Shown here: positions 11,831 to 22,804 of the stretch, in pieces
Layout: the number at the start of each line of letters is the position of its first letter
Position numbering within the stretch: the stretch's first letter is position 1
Assembly (NCBI GenBank): GCA_002049455.2
Contig: KV919033.1
Span: forward strand, 39,843-103,842
Source: Porphyra umbilicalis
Taxonomy: Eukaryota; Rhodophyta; Bangiophyceae; Bangiales; Bangiaceae
Direction: 5' to 3'
DNA length: 64,000 bases
Made by a program: the position numbers and the translations under genes
The notes under the pieces: generated by a model
What the model was told of the DNA's origin: nothing
Database searches by the model: none
What the model saw: the letters and a program-made list of their open reading frames with translations, nothing else

Positions 11831-13253
11831 TGTGGTGGGAGCGGCGCTTGGAGGGGAGTGGAGGACGCGCCGCGGTTCGTCTGGTAACGGTACTGCAGGT
11901 GTGGGTTCTTTTTGCAGAGACGTGCGTGGAGTCATCGTCTTTTTTTTTGGTGCATTTGACCTACTCGTTCGCAGAGTCTGTCTGCACAGTTTTTGGTGCT
12001 CCAGTAGCGCATCCTCTGTGTGTTGGAGGCGAACAAACACGTCGTTTCCACAAATAGGGTGTTCCAAATGGAAGAATGGCTAGTGCCTTGTCTGCGTCAT
12101 GAGCCGTGATGGTGCAGCCCATCACAGAGCGGAACGGTCGACCCCGGCGTTCGGAGCTACGCTGAAAACAAACGGGATCCAACCAACCCCAGCGGCGGGG
12201 TGGCCCCCGCCGACCCGATCGCGCCACCGGCGCCCGCCACCGCCGCGGCGGCCGTGGGGAGCCACGCATCGGCGGCGCGGCGCGTGGCGCCCCCCCCCCC
12301 CTTGGCGACCGCCGACCTCGCCGCCACGCGCGCCCGCCACCCGCAGCCCGCCACGCGGATCCGTCACCCTCACCGACGCGGCCGTCAGTGGCAGGCGCGC
12401 GTGCGGGGCGGCGGTGCCAGCATCGCGATGGTGCGGGGCCCGCCCTTGGTGGTCGGACCACGGGGCGCTGGGGCGGCCAGCCTGCCGCCACGGACCGGGC
12501 GGGTGTCTCGCGCGCGACGCGCTGACGCGGCCTGCGGCGAGCGGCGTCGGGCGGACCGCAGCGGCAGCGGCGGACGTGTGTGTGGCGGCGTCGGCACGGT
12601 CAGTGCCGCGGCGCGCTTGCCGTCGCAAAGGAAAGAGTGATGGTGGAGGTGGGGTTGGGGTGGAGGGAGATAGAAAAGACGGGGGGGGGGAGCGGCTTGC
12701 GTTGCCTCTTGGCTCGCACTCTGTGGTGTCGCGCTTCCACGCGGCGCGAATCAACACGCATACGGTGGAGGCCGTGGTCCGGACCACAAGGGACGTGTCC
12801 CTTGAGCTCCCGTTGCTTCTGCCAGAGACTGAAACAGATATTGCTGTCTTCCCAATTTTGGCCGATGTGGTCGAAGTCAAGACAGGCTCTTGGTCAACTG
12901 CCCATTGGTCCAACGACTTTATCCGGCTGAATGGATGGCTGAGAAACTGTTTCGCACAGTTGATCATCCCTTTTGACATCGACGGCATCGGCCAAAATTG
13001 GGAAGACAGCAATACTGAAATTGATCCGGCCCAAGCTCTTTTCCAACACGAGTCTTGTGTCCCCGCAACGGATCTCTTCACCTCCGCAACCGTGGCCTTC
13101 CACCACCGTCTTCTTCGAGCTCCCCGAGCACCGCGCCGACCCGGCCGTTCCCCCCCCCCCCCCCGCGTCACTCACCACCCGCCCCCGCCATTTTCCCCCC
13201 GACGCCGGGGCGGCAGCGTTTGTCGCCATCCTCCCCGCGCCGCCTCGCCCGCA
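11831..13253. other. Intergenic with an inverted-repeat element
   Basis: No gene seen. An open frame continues upstream of the methyltransferase start from 12099, but its translation is compositionally random and it crosses a transposon-like inverted repeat (12840-13013). I read it as 5' flanking DNA. Confidence 0.55.
12840..13013. repeat. MITE-like element with inverted terminal repeats
   Basis: The 28 bases at 12840-12867 (starting ATTGCTGTCTTCCCAATTTT) are exactly reverse-complementary to 12986-13013. Weaker complementarity continues about 15 bases inward. Total length is about 174 bases with no coding capacity. The low GC differs from its surroundings. I could not fix a target-site duplication. 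Confidence 0.85.
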
Positions 13254-14804
13254 ATGAACGGGCACGTCGTCTTACCGGCCGCCCCCCAGGCAGCCTTCTT
13301 GACCGCCCCGCCGCGGCTGCCGCGGACCCCGCCCGCGTCGGCGGTACAGACGCCCGCGGCGCGGCGGCGACACGGCGTCAAGGCGCCGACCCCCCGCGGC
13401 CGCTCCACCCCCGCCTGTTTGTTTGGCAAGGGCGACGATGGCCCGCGGCGGTCGGTCTTTACGGACGCGCCCCCCCCCCCCCCGCCAGGGGCGTCGCCCG
13501 CCGCCGACGCGGCGGCGGCCAGCCGCGCCCTGGAAGCGTGGTTGGTCGACAATGGGGTGTACCTGTCGGACAAGAGCACCTGGGGGCGGTCGCCGCACCC
13601 GCTGGCCATCGCCAATGAAACGACCGACGACGGGGAGCCGTCTGGGCGGGGCCTCGTCGCCATCAAGGGCGTCGTCCAAGGGGAGCCCCTCTTCAAGATC
13701 CCCCTCAAGGTCCTCCTGACCAAGGAGGTGGCCGTCGAGGCGTTCGGCAAAGCGGTCCTACCCCCGTCGACCGACGACTTTATCGCCATGGCCGCCCTCC
13801 TCATCCGGGAGCGGTCCCTCGGCGCCGCCTCCTTTTACGCCCCCTACCTCGGCGTGTTGCCAGCCGACGAGGAGCTGACGCCCCTCTTTCGGTGGTCGGA
13901 GGAGGAGCTCACGCCGCTGGCGGGGAGCCCGACGGTGGCGGCGGCCGCGAGCCTCCGCCGCAAAGTGCGTGCCGAGTTTGCCGACGCGGACGCGGCGGAC
14001 GGCCTCTTTGGCCGCTCCCGGTCGGTGTTTGACCCCGCTGTCTACACGTATGAGGCGTGGGAGTGGGCGTTTGCGGTGCTCTTCTCCCGCCTGGTCCTCC
14101 TCCGCGGCAGCGGCACGCTCGCGCTGGTGCCCTATGCGGATTTGCTCAACCACAACCCCTACTGCGGCGCCTACATTGACACATTCAAGGAGAACTTTAC
14201 GGGGGAGGGCTACGTGTGCGTCTTTACGGACCGCCCGTACGGCAAGATGGAGCAGGTGTACACGACGTACGGACAAAAGACGAACGCGGAGCTGCTGCTG
14301 TTGTACGGGTTTGTCGTTGATCGCAACCCGTACGACGCGGTGGACGTGTCGGTGGCGGTCGACGAGGGGGACCCCCTGTACGAGCGAAAGCGGGAGTTTT
14401 TGGAGGGCGCCGGCCAGGAGGCAGGGACGTCCGTGGCCTTCCCGCTCTACGCCGACCGCTACCCGATGGAGCTCATCGAGTACCTTCGCTTTTGCGTTGC
14501 GTCGGAGGCGGAGATGGACGGGGGCGCGGATTGGGGGGACTTTGTGTCGGAGCGCAACGAGGTGTGCGTCGCGCAGGCCCTCCTCGGCGCGTGCACCGCC
14601 GCGCTCGAAGGGTACGCGCGGACGCTTGAGGAGGACGATGCGCTCGCGCGCGACCGGGGATTGTACGCGATGCTGACGCTCAAGCAGCGGCAAGCGCTGC
14701 GGCAGGTGCGGGGGGAGAAGCGCATCCTCAAGCGCACCATTGCGAACACGCAGCGGGAGATGCAGACGCCGCGGATGCTCTTTACGTCGCTCAACGCGGC
14801 GTAG
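13254..14804 (+). CDS. SET-domain protein lysine methyltransferase, Rubisco LSMT / SETD3 type, probably plastid
   Basis: Single-exon 516-residue protein. The start chosen at 13254 gives an N-terminus rich in Ala, Pro, Arg and Thr without acidic residues (MNGHVVLPAAPQAAFLTAPP...), which fits a plastid transit peptide; the frame is open upstream but that DNA is transposon-like. SET hallmarks: GRGLVAIKGVVQGEPLFKIP (N-SET), LVPYADLLNHNPY at about residues 291-303 with the NHN motif, and YTTYGQKTNAELLLLYGFV, the conserved C-SET tyrosine region. The following helical region with LKQRQALRQVR resembles the Rubisco-LSMT substrate-binding domain. Known members methylate Rubisco large subunit, fructose-bisphosphate aldolase or actin histidine; the substrate here cannot be told from sequence. 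Confidence 0.88.
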   Translation: MNGHVVLPAAPQAAFLTAPPRLPRTPPASAVQTPAARRRHGVKAPTPRGRSTPACLFGKGDDGPRRSVFTDAPPPPPPGASPAADAAAASRALEAWLVDNGVYLSDKSTWGRSPHPLAIANETTDDGEPSGRGLVAIKGVVQGEPLFKIPLKVLLTKEVAVEAFGKAVLPPSTDDFIAMAALLIRERSLGAASFYAPYLGVLPADEELTPLFRWSEEELTPLAGSPTVAAAASLRRKVRAEFADADAADGLFGRSRSVFDPAVYTYEAWEWAFAVLFSRLVLLRGSGTLALVPYADLLNHNPYCGAYIDTFKENFTGEGYVCVFTDRPYGKMEQVYTTYGQKTNAELLLLYGFVVDRNPYDAVDVSVAVDEGDPLYERKREFLEGAGQEAGTSVAFPLYADRYPMELIEYLRFCVASEAEMDGGADWGDFVSERNEVCVAQALLGACTAALEGYARTLEEDDALARDRGLYAMLTLKQRQALRQVRGEKRILKRTIANTQREMQTPRMLFTSLNAA

Positions 14805-17115
14805 GGGAGGGGTTGTCGGTGGGGCTGGGCGTGTGCGCGCGGGGGTTGTGCGGTGCTTTTCTCCTCTTGCTCTTGGTCTCTTTCTGCCACAGTCACATCA
14901 CGCGTCGCTGAAACGTGCTTTGTTTCCTCACTGCGCAAGCGGCACAGCCTCCCAAGCCCGACCGTCTGCGGCGTTGGTCTGCACATCTCTCCCCTTGCAC
15001 ATGTCGCGCTGCACCACAGAACTGCCCTCGTCACCAAGATGATTATCGTCCGTCGAGATATCGAGCGTCGATGACTGAAAGCGCGTTCGCGAAAACACCC
15101 TGGACTTGCATGCGCCTCATGGGTCTAGATCTGATCGGAACGTTTCGGTCCACCAAAACAGGCAAAACAGTCGGTGTCGAGATCACGCGCTTGCATTGGT
15201 CAATCCTGACGACCAAGGTGACAGCACGACCTCGGTACGTACCGCTGCTTGGCGCCGCCGGAGCCTCAGCTTGGTCGATGCCCTTTGAGAGCACGCCTCG
15301 TGCACAGGTCATATCGTCGTGGCCCGCCGACTGCCCATCCAAACGCGTTGCGGATGGGCTTTGGATGGGGTCCGCTGGGCTGTGCGATGGGGATGGATGG
15401 GGCCCCAAAGCCCATCCAAGCCCGTTGCGGATGGGATGGATGGGCTTTTTTTTTTTTTTGGATGGGCATTTCCAGGCAACGGCGTGGTCCCAGTTCCGCC
15501 CGTGGAGAGTGCTAACTCGCGAGGCCCGCCGGAGAGACAGCGTGTGATCCTCGGCAGGCTCGGCCGTTTCATATTCAGAAACCTGGTATTGAAACCGTGC
15601 GACCATACCATTGGGTCTCGCACATGGGTCTTCGCGCGCGAGCAGCCGTGTCCGTTCTGGCCAATTCTTCAGCCCCTGGTGTAAGTACCACCCCAAACTC
15701 CACGCTAGCGATTACATTCCATGCCACCGTCGTCGATGATGGGAGACTTCGCGCCGGTCGCTGGACGTCGAGTCGTCTCCACGGTCGAGGTCGGCCGATA
15801 TCACGACAAGGCCTGCCATGAGCTATCGAGCGAGCCGGTGGATACGCGATGAGGACAGAATATCGGCTGAAGCACTATGCTTTTGACGGATTTTTTGCGT
15901 TATCGAAGTGATTTGCTCATTGCTACGAGGAGCACGGCGTTTTGCTACCTCGCTGACTTTACGGGTTTTTGATGACCAAGTCGGATCGTGTCGGCGCCGA
16001 TCAGCGCGAAGAAGACGGTCGCCGCTCCGATCGCGACGACGAGGCGGAAACAATCCATCTGACTTATGTCACAAATACTACCAAAACGGTAAGTTTTGTT
16101 GGAGGATATCCAGGATCCGAGGTCATCCCGCCGCCGGCACCGCCCATGTCGTGCCACGATCGACAGGAATGGGGGCTACAGTTAGCATGTCTTGCGCTAG
16201 GCAAAGAGACGATGCTGGCCCAATCACACCTTGAATCACCTCCGCGGTCTCGAGCGAGCATCAAAAGAAACGGCCTCGCGGGACTTGCCAGCCGCGTGTC
16301 ACCGGCTCGCTCCGGACTCAAAAGCCCATCCAAACCGGTCGGCGCTGGGAAATGGGAGGGCGCCCACAGCGCCCAATAACGCCCATCCACGATGGGTTTG
16401 GATGGGGGATGGGGATGGATGGGGGTGGATGGGGCAGTCGGCGGGCCACGACGATTGTTGTGCTGGCGATACCGCCGCGCTTGTGCGTCGACCGCCGAGC
16501 GGGCGAGTTTGCTGCCAGTCCGCGTCAGAGCATCTGCTATTGACTGCCCCATCCCTCTGGGCCTGCCAAATGGCAACCGCTGGTGTCCCTTGTTGCGGCC
16601 TCGTGCCGTTCCGCCCACGATCCCCGCCTCTTCACAGGCGGTTCGACTCCATCCGCGAGGCCTCTCAGCCCCCGCAGGCCCGCTCGAGGTGTCATGCAAG
16701 GCACTGCCAGCGCATAGCTGGCGGTGAGGCGGGCGATTGTCAGCCCGCCACGGCCCCCTGTGCATCAGACGAGGGGACAGCCGCCAGGCACGCGCCTGTG
16801 TGTTGCTGTATGTCTCGAATCGTTTTCTTTTTTTGTCGCGAGGAGACAAGGGAGCCTTCAGAGGCTCCTGGTGCAGGATTGCTGTTGTCTGGCCAAAGCG
16901 CTCTGTAGGCCCTGGGACGTGTAGCGCGCGGCTCGCGCCGCGCTCTACCCTATTTGAACCCCGCTGCCAGCGTGCCACAGGCCGTTGGACGGATCCGCGC
17001 ATCAGCGACGTGCGTCGTGTGTGACCGGCACCTTGCCCACGACCAAAGTGGCAGAGAGAAGTTCCACGGTTGTTTACCTTCGGTCCGGTTCTCCTTTCTT
17101 ACTTTGATCGGCGAG
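14805..17115. other. Intergenic with a candidate TIR element
   Basis: No gene recognised. The stretch 15075-15140 is a copy of a dispersed repeat also found at 50930. A candidate mobile element occupies 15313-16455. The last 200 bases before 17116 are the 5' flank of the Hint gene and include a weak TATA-like CCCTATTTGAA near 16947. Confidence 0.5.
15313..16455. mobile_element. Candidate non-autonomous DNA transposon with 28-bp terminal inverted repeats
   Basis: The left end, 15313-15340 (ATCGTCGTGGCCCGCCGACT then GCCCATCC), is the reverse complement of 16427-16455 with one base added. Just inside each end is a sub-terminal zone of GGATGGG / CCCATCC repeats in both orientations (15333-15470 and 16325-16435). 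Between them lies about 850 bp with no recognisable gene. Similarity stops outside the ends, as expected at element boundaries. I could not identify a target-site duplication, so the family is unassigned. Confidence 0.7.
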
Positions 17116-18678
17116 ATGGTCAACACTGTGGCGCCAGGTGCTCCCCACCATCATGGCACTGCCCGTTTTGTGGGACCTTTCGCCTGCCGCCGCTCCGGCC
17201 CCATCTCACGGCTGTTGGTTTCCCTAGCTGCAGCTGCTCTCTTCGCACCGCCATCGGTCGCGGGCTCTGCGGTGCGGTCGCGTAGTGACTATGGCACGGG
17301 GCCAAAGCTGCAGCTACCCAAGATGGTGCTTGGCAGCGGTGCGTCGGTAGGCGTCCGCGACGCGCTCTCTTCCCTGTCGGCCACCGCCTTCCCCACCGTC
17401 GTCCGCCAAACGAGCGGGCAACTCGACCTGATGACCGGCCCGTATTCACTGGCGAGCGACCAGCCAACGAATTGCCCATCGTCGGTTACCGTCGGCACTG
17501 AGGTCGTTGTCACGCCCACAGCCTTTGCCATCCCACCCAGCGCCATGACGGTGGGCGGCGCCAAGTGCGTCGCCGACGTGGCCGGCGCGCAGATTGTTGG
17601 CGTGCACCACGCGGGGCTGACCTCGTTGGCGGTCAACGTCAGCCTTGCTGCAGAACTACAAGCCGCCCATCCCAACGGCGGCCTCGGCATTCTGGCAGAC
17701 GGGGGCTGGACGTGCGGCAAGAGCACAGTGGCAGAGGATGTGCTGGTGGTCCTGTTTGCAGTCGCGTCGACCTACACGATGGGCATCGGAGAGTGCACGT
17801 ACTTGCTGAGGGCCGGGTCACCGCCTCTGCCGCCTGCACCCGTTGTGCCGGACCCCCCGGTGCCGCAGCCGACGCCCGCGCCAGCGGTGACGGCCAGGCC
17901 AGTCGCCCCATCCCCCGAAGCGACGGCGGCCCCGGTGACACCGGGTTTTCCAGGGGTCGGGATCGGCAACCTCCCGTCGGACACCGTTGGTGGCACAAGC
18001 GGGACTGCGCTTCCGGCGCCCGGCGGCGCCGCTTGCTTCCCCGCCGCTGCGCGCGTCGAAACGCGGGCGGGCGGGCACGTGCGCGTCGACGCCCTCCGCA
18101 TTGGCGACGTGGTTCGCACGTCGGCTGACAATTGGTCACCCGTGTATGCCTTTTCGCACGCCGACGCCGCCGCGTCGGCGGTGTACGTGACCTTGACGAC
18201 GGCGGCCGGCCGCTTGACGCTCACGCCGGGGCACTATGTGCCCGTCGGCGTCGCACCGGCGGGCGGCAACGGCGGGGATGGGCGCGACGCGCGGTGCGCG
18301 CCGCGCACGCGCCTCGTTGCCGCGGGCGCCGTGCGCGTCGGCGACGCCCGCTGGTCGCTCGCGCCGGCTGCCGCCAATGGCACCGCGGCGGCCGCGGCGG
18401 GCGGCGCGTGGGTGCCCGTCACGGCGGTCGCCGCGTCGGCCGCGCCCGAGCGACGGGGGCTGTACAACCCGCACACGCTCGACGGCGCGGTGCTGGTCGA
18501 CGGCTTTGCCGCGTCGACCTACACGACGGCGCTCGCGCCACGGCTGGCCGAGGCGGGGCTCGCCGTCGCGCGGCTGGCCTACCGCCTCGGCGCGGGGGAG
18601 ATCGTCGGCGGCCGCCTGGTGGCCGCGCTTGGGGGCGTGTCGCCGCCGGCATGGGCGGCGGGTGCGCCGGTGAGTTAA
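17116..18678 (+). CDS. Secreted protein with C-terminal hedgehog-type Hint (Hog) autoprocessing domain
   Basis: 520 residues, one exon. The ATG at 17116 places a hydrophobic signal-peptide-like segment (ISRLLVSLAAAALFAPPSVAG) near residues 30-52. Residues 53-240 form an uncharacterised extracellular-type domain with several cysteines. A Pro-rich linker follows (about 240-270), then the Hint module. It opens GGAACFPAAARVETR with the presumed nucleophile Cys307 and continues DALRIGDVV, LTLTPGHYVPV (the conserved TxxH-like block) and VPVTAVAA. It ends in LYNPHTLDGAVLVDGFAAST, matching the Hog C-terminal block NPxTxxGxLxVDGxxAS. Family knowledge: such modules cleave themselves before the Cys and release the N-terminal part. 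That this copy is active is inference. Hint/Hog proteins occur outside animals, including red algae as I recall. Confidence 0.85.
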   Translation: MVNTVAPGAPHHHGTARFVGPFACRRSGPISRLLVSLAAAALFAPPSVAGSAVRSRSDYGTGPKLQLPKMVLGSGASVGVRDALSSLSATAFPTVVRQTSGQLDLMTGPYSLASDQPTNCPSSVTVGTEVVVTPTAFAIPPSAMTVGGAKCVADVAGAQIVGVHHAGLTSLAVNVSLAAELQAAHPNGGLGILADGGWTCGKSTVAEDVLVVLFAVASTYTMGIGECTYLLRAGSPPLPPAPVVPDPPVPQPTPAPAVTARPVAPSPEATAAPVTPGFPGVGIGNLPSDTVGGTSGTALPAPGGAACFPAAARVETRAGGHVRVDALRIGDVVRTSADNWSPVYAFSHADAAASAVYVTLTTAAGRLTLTPGHYVPVGVAPAGGNGGDGRDARCAPRTRLVAAGAVRVGDARWSLAPAAANGTAAAAAGGAWVPVTAVAASAAPERRGLYNPHTLDGAVLVDGFAASTYTTALAPRLAEAGLAVARLAYRLGAGEIVGGRLVAALGGVSPPAWAAGAPVS

Positions 18679-19210
18679 GGGTTGTTGGCCAGCCGCCCGT
18701 CCCCCTCACCACCACTAAGGCTGCGACAAGTGTGCATGGGAGGGGCAGCCGCCGCCAGGTCTTGATGAGTCCACGGGGAGAGACTTGCATCTACATTTTG
18801 TGCTGAATGCATTCAATTGGTCGACACTGTGCACCACACCTGGGCGCGCCAGACGGATGCAGGGCCTTGGCGGCTCAGGCGACGCACAAGAAACAGGGAA
18901 GAGTCTGCCGGCAGCTCCGAGCCTGTCCAAGTACAGTGTCACAGCTTGACTCGATGAAAGGCGGACCTGCGCGCGTCAACAAAGGCTTCTCACCGGACAC
19001 CAGAGGATCCCAGCACTCTGCTCACAGAAAACGTCGCGTCGTGTGCTGCATTAAAAAAAAAAGGATCAGGAACAATGAAGTGAAAACGAACTACGAGCAG
19101 CGCCACACCAGCTCCGCCGACGCCACACGCGAAGCCACGACCGTATTGTTCCAGCCCACGACCCCCACGACGAGCACACCAACAACTGCGAACGAACCGC
19201 CAGCGGTGCC
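18679..19210. other. Intergenic between convergent genes
   Basis: The 3' flanks of the Hint gene (plus) and the YAK1-like gene (minus) meet here. An A-run at about 19050 (10 A) lies on the plus strand. Nothing else seen. Confidence 0.5.
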
Positions 19211-22200
19211 CTACTCGCGCGGGGGCGGCGGTGGCGACGTCTCGCCGCGTCGCGTCCCCGCTTCCCGGACGGCGCGTGCCTGCGCTGCCGACGGGGGGGC
19301 GGCCGCAAACGCGTCCGGGTCAAAGGGCACAAAGTTTGCAGACTGATCAAAGTCGACGGGGAGGCCGCCGAGAAGCTCGGCCGGGCCGGGCAGCGTCCGC
19401 GCGAGCGGCAGCGGGGCCTGGCCGCCACCTCCGTAAGCAGCGCCCGCGGCAGCGCCGGCGCCGGCACTGCCGAGATCGCCACTACCGCCAGGTCCCGGCA
19501 ACCAGTCGGCATAGCTGCCTGTTGCAGACGACGCCGCGTGATCGGCACTGCCGCCTGGACCGCCATCCGGAGTCCTGCCGGCCGGCCGCTGCGCCGCACG
19601 CTCAGCCCGCTGCTGTGCCAGGTCCATCGACTGAAACGGCTGGTACGTCTCAAATGGGTCGAGGGGCCTGTCGTCGAGCGCCATCCGGAAGAGCACGCCG
19701 TGGGTGACCTCCTCCACCCCCTCCCGTGGGTCCGCAGAGGCGCCGCTGGGCGGGGCGGGAAAGTCGTTCTCGTCGAGCGTCGCGAGCCGACCCGTGCCGT
19801 AATCCCGCGAGTCGCTGGCGTGACGCCAGGTCTCAACAGCGCTGTTGATAGCCTCGCGGGGCTCGTCCTCGAGGCTCTCCTCCTCCCCATCCTCCACGAC
19901 CGGCCGCACGGGCATGTAGGCGCCGGTAAGGGGCTCGTACGACGCCCCGCCCATGAATGTACCGCCCACATACATGGGACCACGTTGAACCGTGCCGCTA
20001 CCGCCACTGCGGCTGGCCGCAAAGCCCGGCATGCCGCTGGGCGCCACAGCAGCGGCGCCCAAATCAATGCCCCCAAAGTCCTCCATCACGGGCACTCGCT
20101 CCCGCCACGCGAGCGGGGACGGGTTGGGCGCGGAGCAGCTGTATTGGTTGGAGGCCATCGGGTCAGCCGCGCCGAACGTGGAGGTATCCAATGAGGGAGG
20201 GGAGATCATTACGGCCGCCGACAACGACGAGTCAACACGACCCGACGGTCGCAACGACAAGCCCCCAGGATCCATGGACGTGGCACCCGTTGCCGCCGCG
20301 TCAAATGGCCCGCTCGAGGTTTGGGCCGAGGCGGACGAGCCGCCCGTCACGCTCATTCCCGAGGACGTCTGCGGTTGCGGTGCAGCAAAGCTCGCCTCCA
20401 AAGGGTTGTGGGGAGTCGACCGTGGCGCCATCAACGCCCGCCCAACCGCCCGGGTGACCGGCGGGGGCGACCACGGGACGCCCCCCGGCAGCACGCCGTC
20501 TGCCGAGAGGAACGGGTGCTGCATCGCCTCGGACGGTGACCACCGCTCAGTGGGATCCACCTGCAGCAGCCCCGAAAGTAAATCGATGAACGACAGCCGC
20601 AGTGCCAGCTCCTTGGCACGCCCCTCAGACGTGAGCGCGTCGCGTTCCGGGGCGGCGCCTTCCCCGCCGCTGCCACCATCCCCACCACCCGTCGCTGCTC
20701 CATACGGGTAGGCCAGGATGATGTCGCGCAACTGCGTGTGCGGAAAGTACCGCTTCCACGGCGGCAGTTGCGTGCCGGTCTCCGCCTCGTATACCGCCGT
20801 GGACTTGAGGACATACTCGTGCACCGCTGTGGGGGGCGATGACGACGACCCAGTCGCATCCGGTGGCGGCGCCTCGCGGTTGGCGCCAGGTGGATGGAAG
20901 AAGCGCGTCGCGTGGCGACAGGAATCGAGAAAGGAACGTGGGGGTGAGCCCATCATCTCCACAATCCGGGCAACCATGTTGAACTCGTTCTGCCCTGGAA
21001 AGAGCGGAATGCCGAGGAAGAGCTCACCCGCGACGCAACCCAGCGACCACATGTCGATCTTGGCGTCATAATCCCGCCCGAGTAGTACCTCTGGGGAGCG
21101 GTAGAAGCGTGACTGCACGTACGAGTAAATGACATGGTTCTGCTGGCAGGCTGATCCGAAATCGATCAAGACTACGTCGACTGCGTTGAGGGAGCGCAGC
21201 AGGATGTTCTCCGGCTTGAGGTCGCAATGGATTACCTCGGAGCGCCGCAGCACGTCCAGTGTCGGCAGCAGCTGATTGAGGAAGGACCGCAGCATGTCGA
21301 GCGAGACCCCCCGATACGCGTTCTGCTGCAGTAGCTCAAACAGGTTGATGGAGAGGGGTTCAAAGACCAGACACAGGTGGCCGCGGAACGTGAAGTGCGC
21401 AAACAGCTTGACGATGTGCCGCGTCGAGTCGGCAGGGTTGTTCTGCGCGAGCAGCCGCAGGATCGCAATCTCCACCCAGGCCTGGTTGAGGTATGCCGGC
21501 TGGTTCTTGATGACCTTGACCGCCACAATCGCAGATGATTGCTCGTGGCGGCAGCGGGTGACTTGTCCAAACGTGCCCGTACCGAGCATGTCCAAAACCG
21601 TATACTGGTCCCCCGTTGTTGGCGCCGACAATACGTCATTGACAAACAGGATATAGTCGTGCTCCTCGTTGTCAAAGCCCGAGTTGTACACTCCAACGTC
21701 CGGTCTGCACGGGGAAGGGGTGGCGGATGAGGTTCACAAGACAAGGACAGCAAGAGGCACACAGGCGAGACGAGAGCGTGGCAACCACAGAAACACGCAG
21801 ACCAAAGCAGCGGAGCACCACGACAGTAGCACACAAACATGCACACGACAGTCAACATCCGGCCCAAGGAGGTGGAAGGAGAGCACCACACTCAGTGGAA
21901 CCAGGACAGCTCGCAACAGGCAACCGTACCACCGCAAGAACATGAGCAAGAGTAACACGAGATGACCAACCACGTACTTGGTAAGACACCGGCGTGGCGT
22001 CAGCCCCGTATCAAACTCAAAGTCGGGGTTGATGGCGCAGTAGGTCGCCAACAAGTTAACTGTCGCGGCCGCAAACAACCGCGGCTGCGCCGCGGCCGGT
22101 GGCCGGCGGGCGCCACCCGCCGTCCCCGGCTCGCCGCCCCCTAACCTGTCGCCTGCGGGTGGGTGTATTGGGTAGCCGCCCCCGCCGCCGCCGACGCTGC

Positions 22201-22804
22201 CGCCGCTCCCGGCAGTCGTCCGTAATTGATCGCCAGCGCCCGCTGCCGCGTCGCCGCCACTCTCCCCACCCCCGCCACCACTCTCCCCGGCACCGCCAGA
22301 TGGCGGCCGTGGTGGCCGCCGGTACGGCTTGAACGCCGACCGCCGCCGCTGGCGGACCCCCTCCTCCGCCGCGAGGGAGAGCGCACTGCTGCCACCCGAC
22401 GAGTGTTGCCACTGACGCATCATCTCGTCGTCTGGTTCGACGCCGGGGTACAGCTGCTGCGAACTGTCGGGCGTGCAGTCACCGGTGGACGAGTCGTCGA
22501 GGCCCCCATCGCTACACGCGCACGTGGTTTGAGCGCAGCCGGGGCACACGCCCGCGCTGCCAGGTTCGCCACTGCTACTTACACCGCCGCTGCCACGGTC
22601 GCCGGCGCCATTCCCAAACACGTCCCCGACAGCGCCCCCACCCGAGCCCGCCGCGCCGGCAGACCCCATCTTGGTGTCGGCGCCGCCGCCACCGCTCCTC
22701 CCCCCGCCGAGATCCCGAGACGCGTCGGGCCTGTCGCTGCCGCCGCCGCCGCCGCCACCACCCCCGTACAAAAGGTCTGTAGACGTTGGGATGACCGCTG
22801 CCAT
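19211..22804 (-). CDS. YAK1: YAK1-type (DYRK family) protein kinase
   Basis: Dual-specificity Tyr/Ser/Thr kinase of the YAK1 group, in other eukaryotes a nutrient and TOR-linked growth regulator. Two exons on the minus strand, 22804-21978 and 21704-19211, joined across intron 21977-21705 (GTACGT...CCCCGTGCAG). The join restores CLTKPDVGVYNSGFDNEEHD, the conserved block just before YAK1 kinase domains. The product is 1106 residues. Kinase motifs: LGTGTFGQV (about 318), VAVKVIK, HCDLKPEN (about 435), DFGSA, and the YAK1-type activation loop YSYVQSRFYRSPEVLLG with the autophosphorylated-tyrosine position. The kinase domain ends near residue 680 (PTERWSPSEAMQHPF). The N-terminal 270 residues are Gly-rich; the C-terminal 420 are Ser/Gly/Ala-rich. 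A T-run plus CGCAG acceptor-like site at about 22861 suggests a further 5' exon, perhaps untranslated. Confidence 0.93.

Noticed and set aside
12099..13253. Upstream extension of the SET methyltransferase frame
   Set aside because: It passes through a transposon-like inverted repeat and lacks coding character; the start at 13254 gives a sensible transit-peptide-like N-terminus.
16620..16645. GGTTCGACTCC, resembling a tRNA T-loop
   Set aside because: The flanking bases do not form a T stem, and no matching D or anticodon arm is present upstream.
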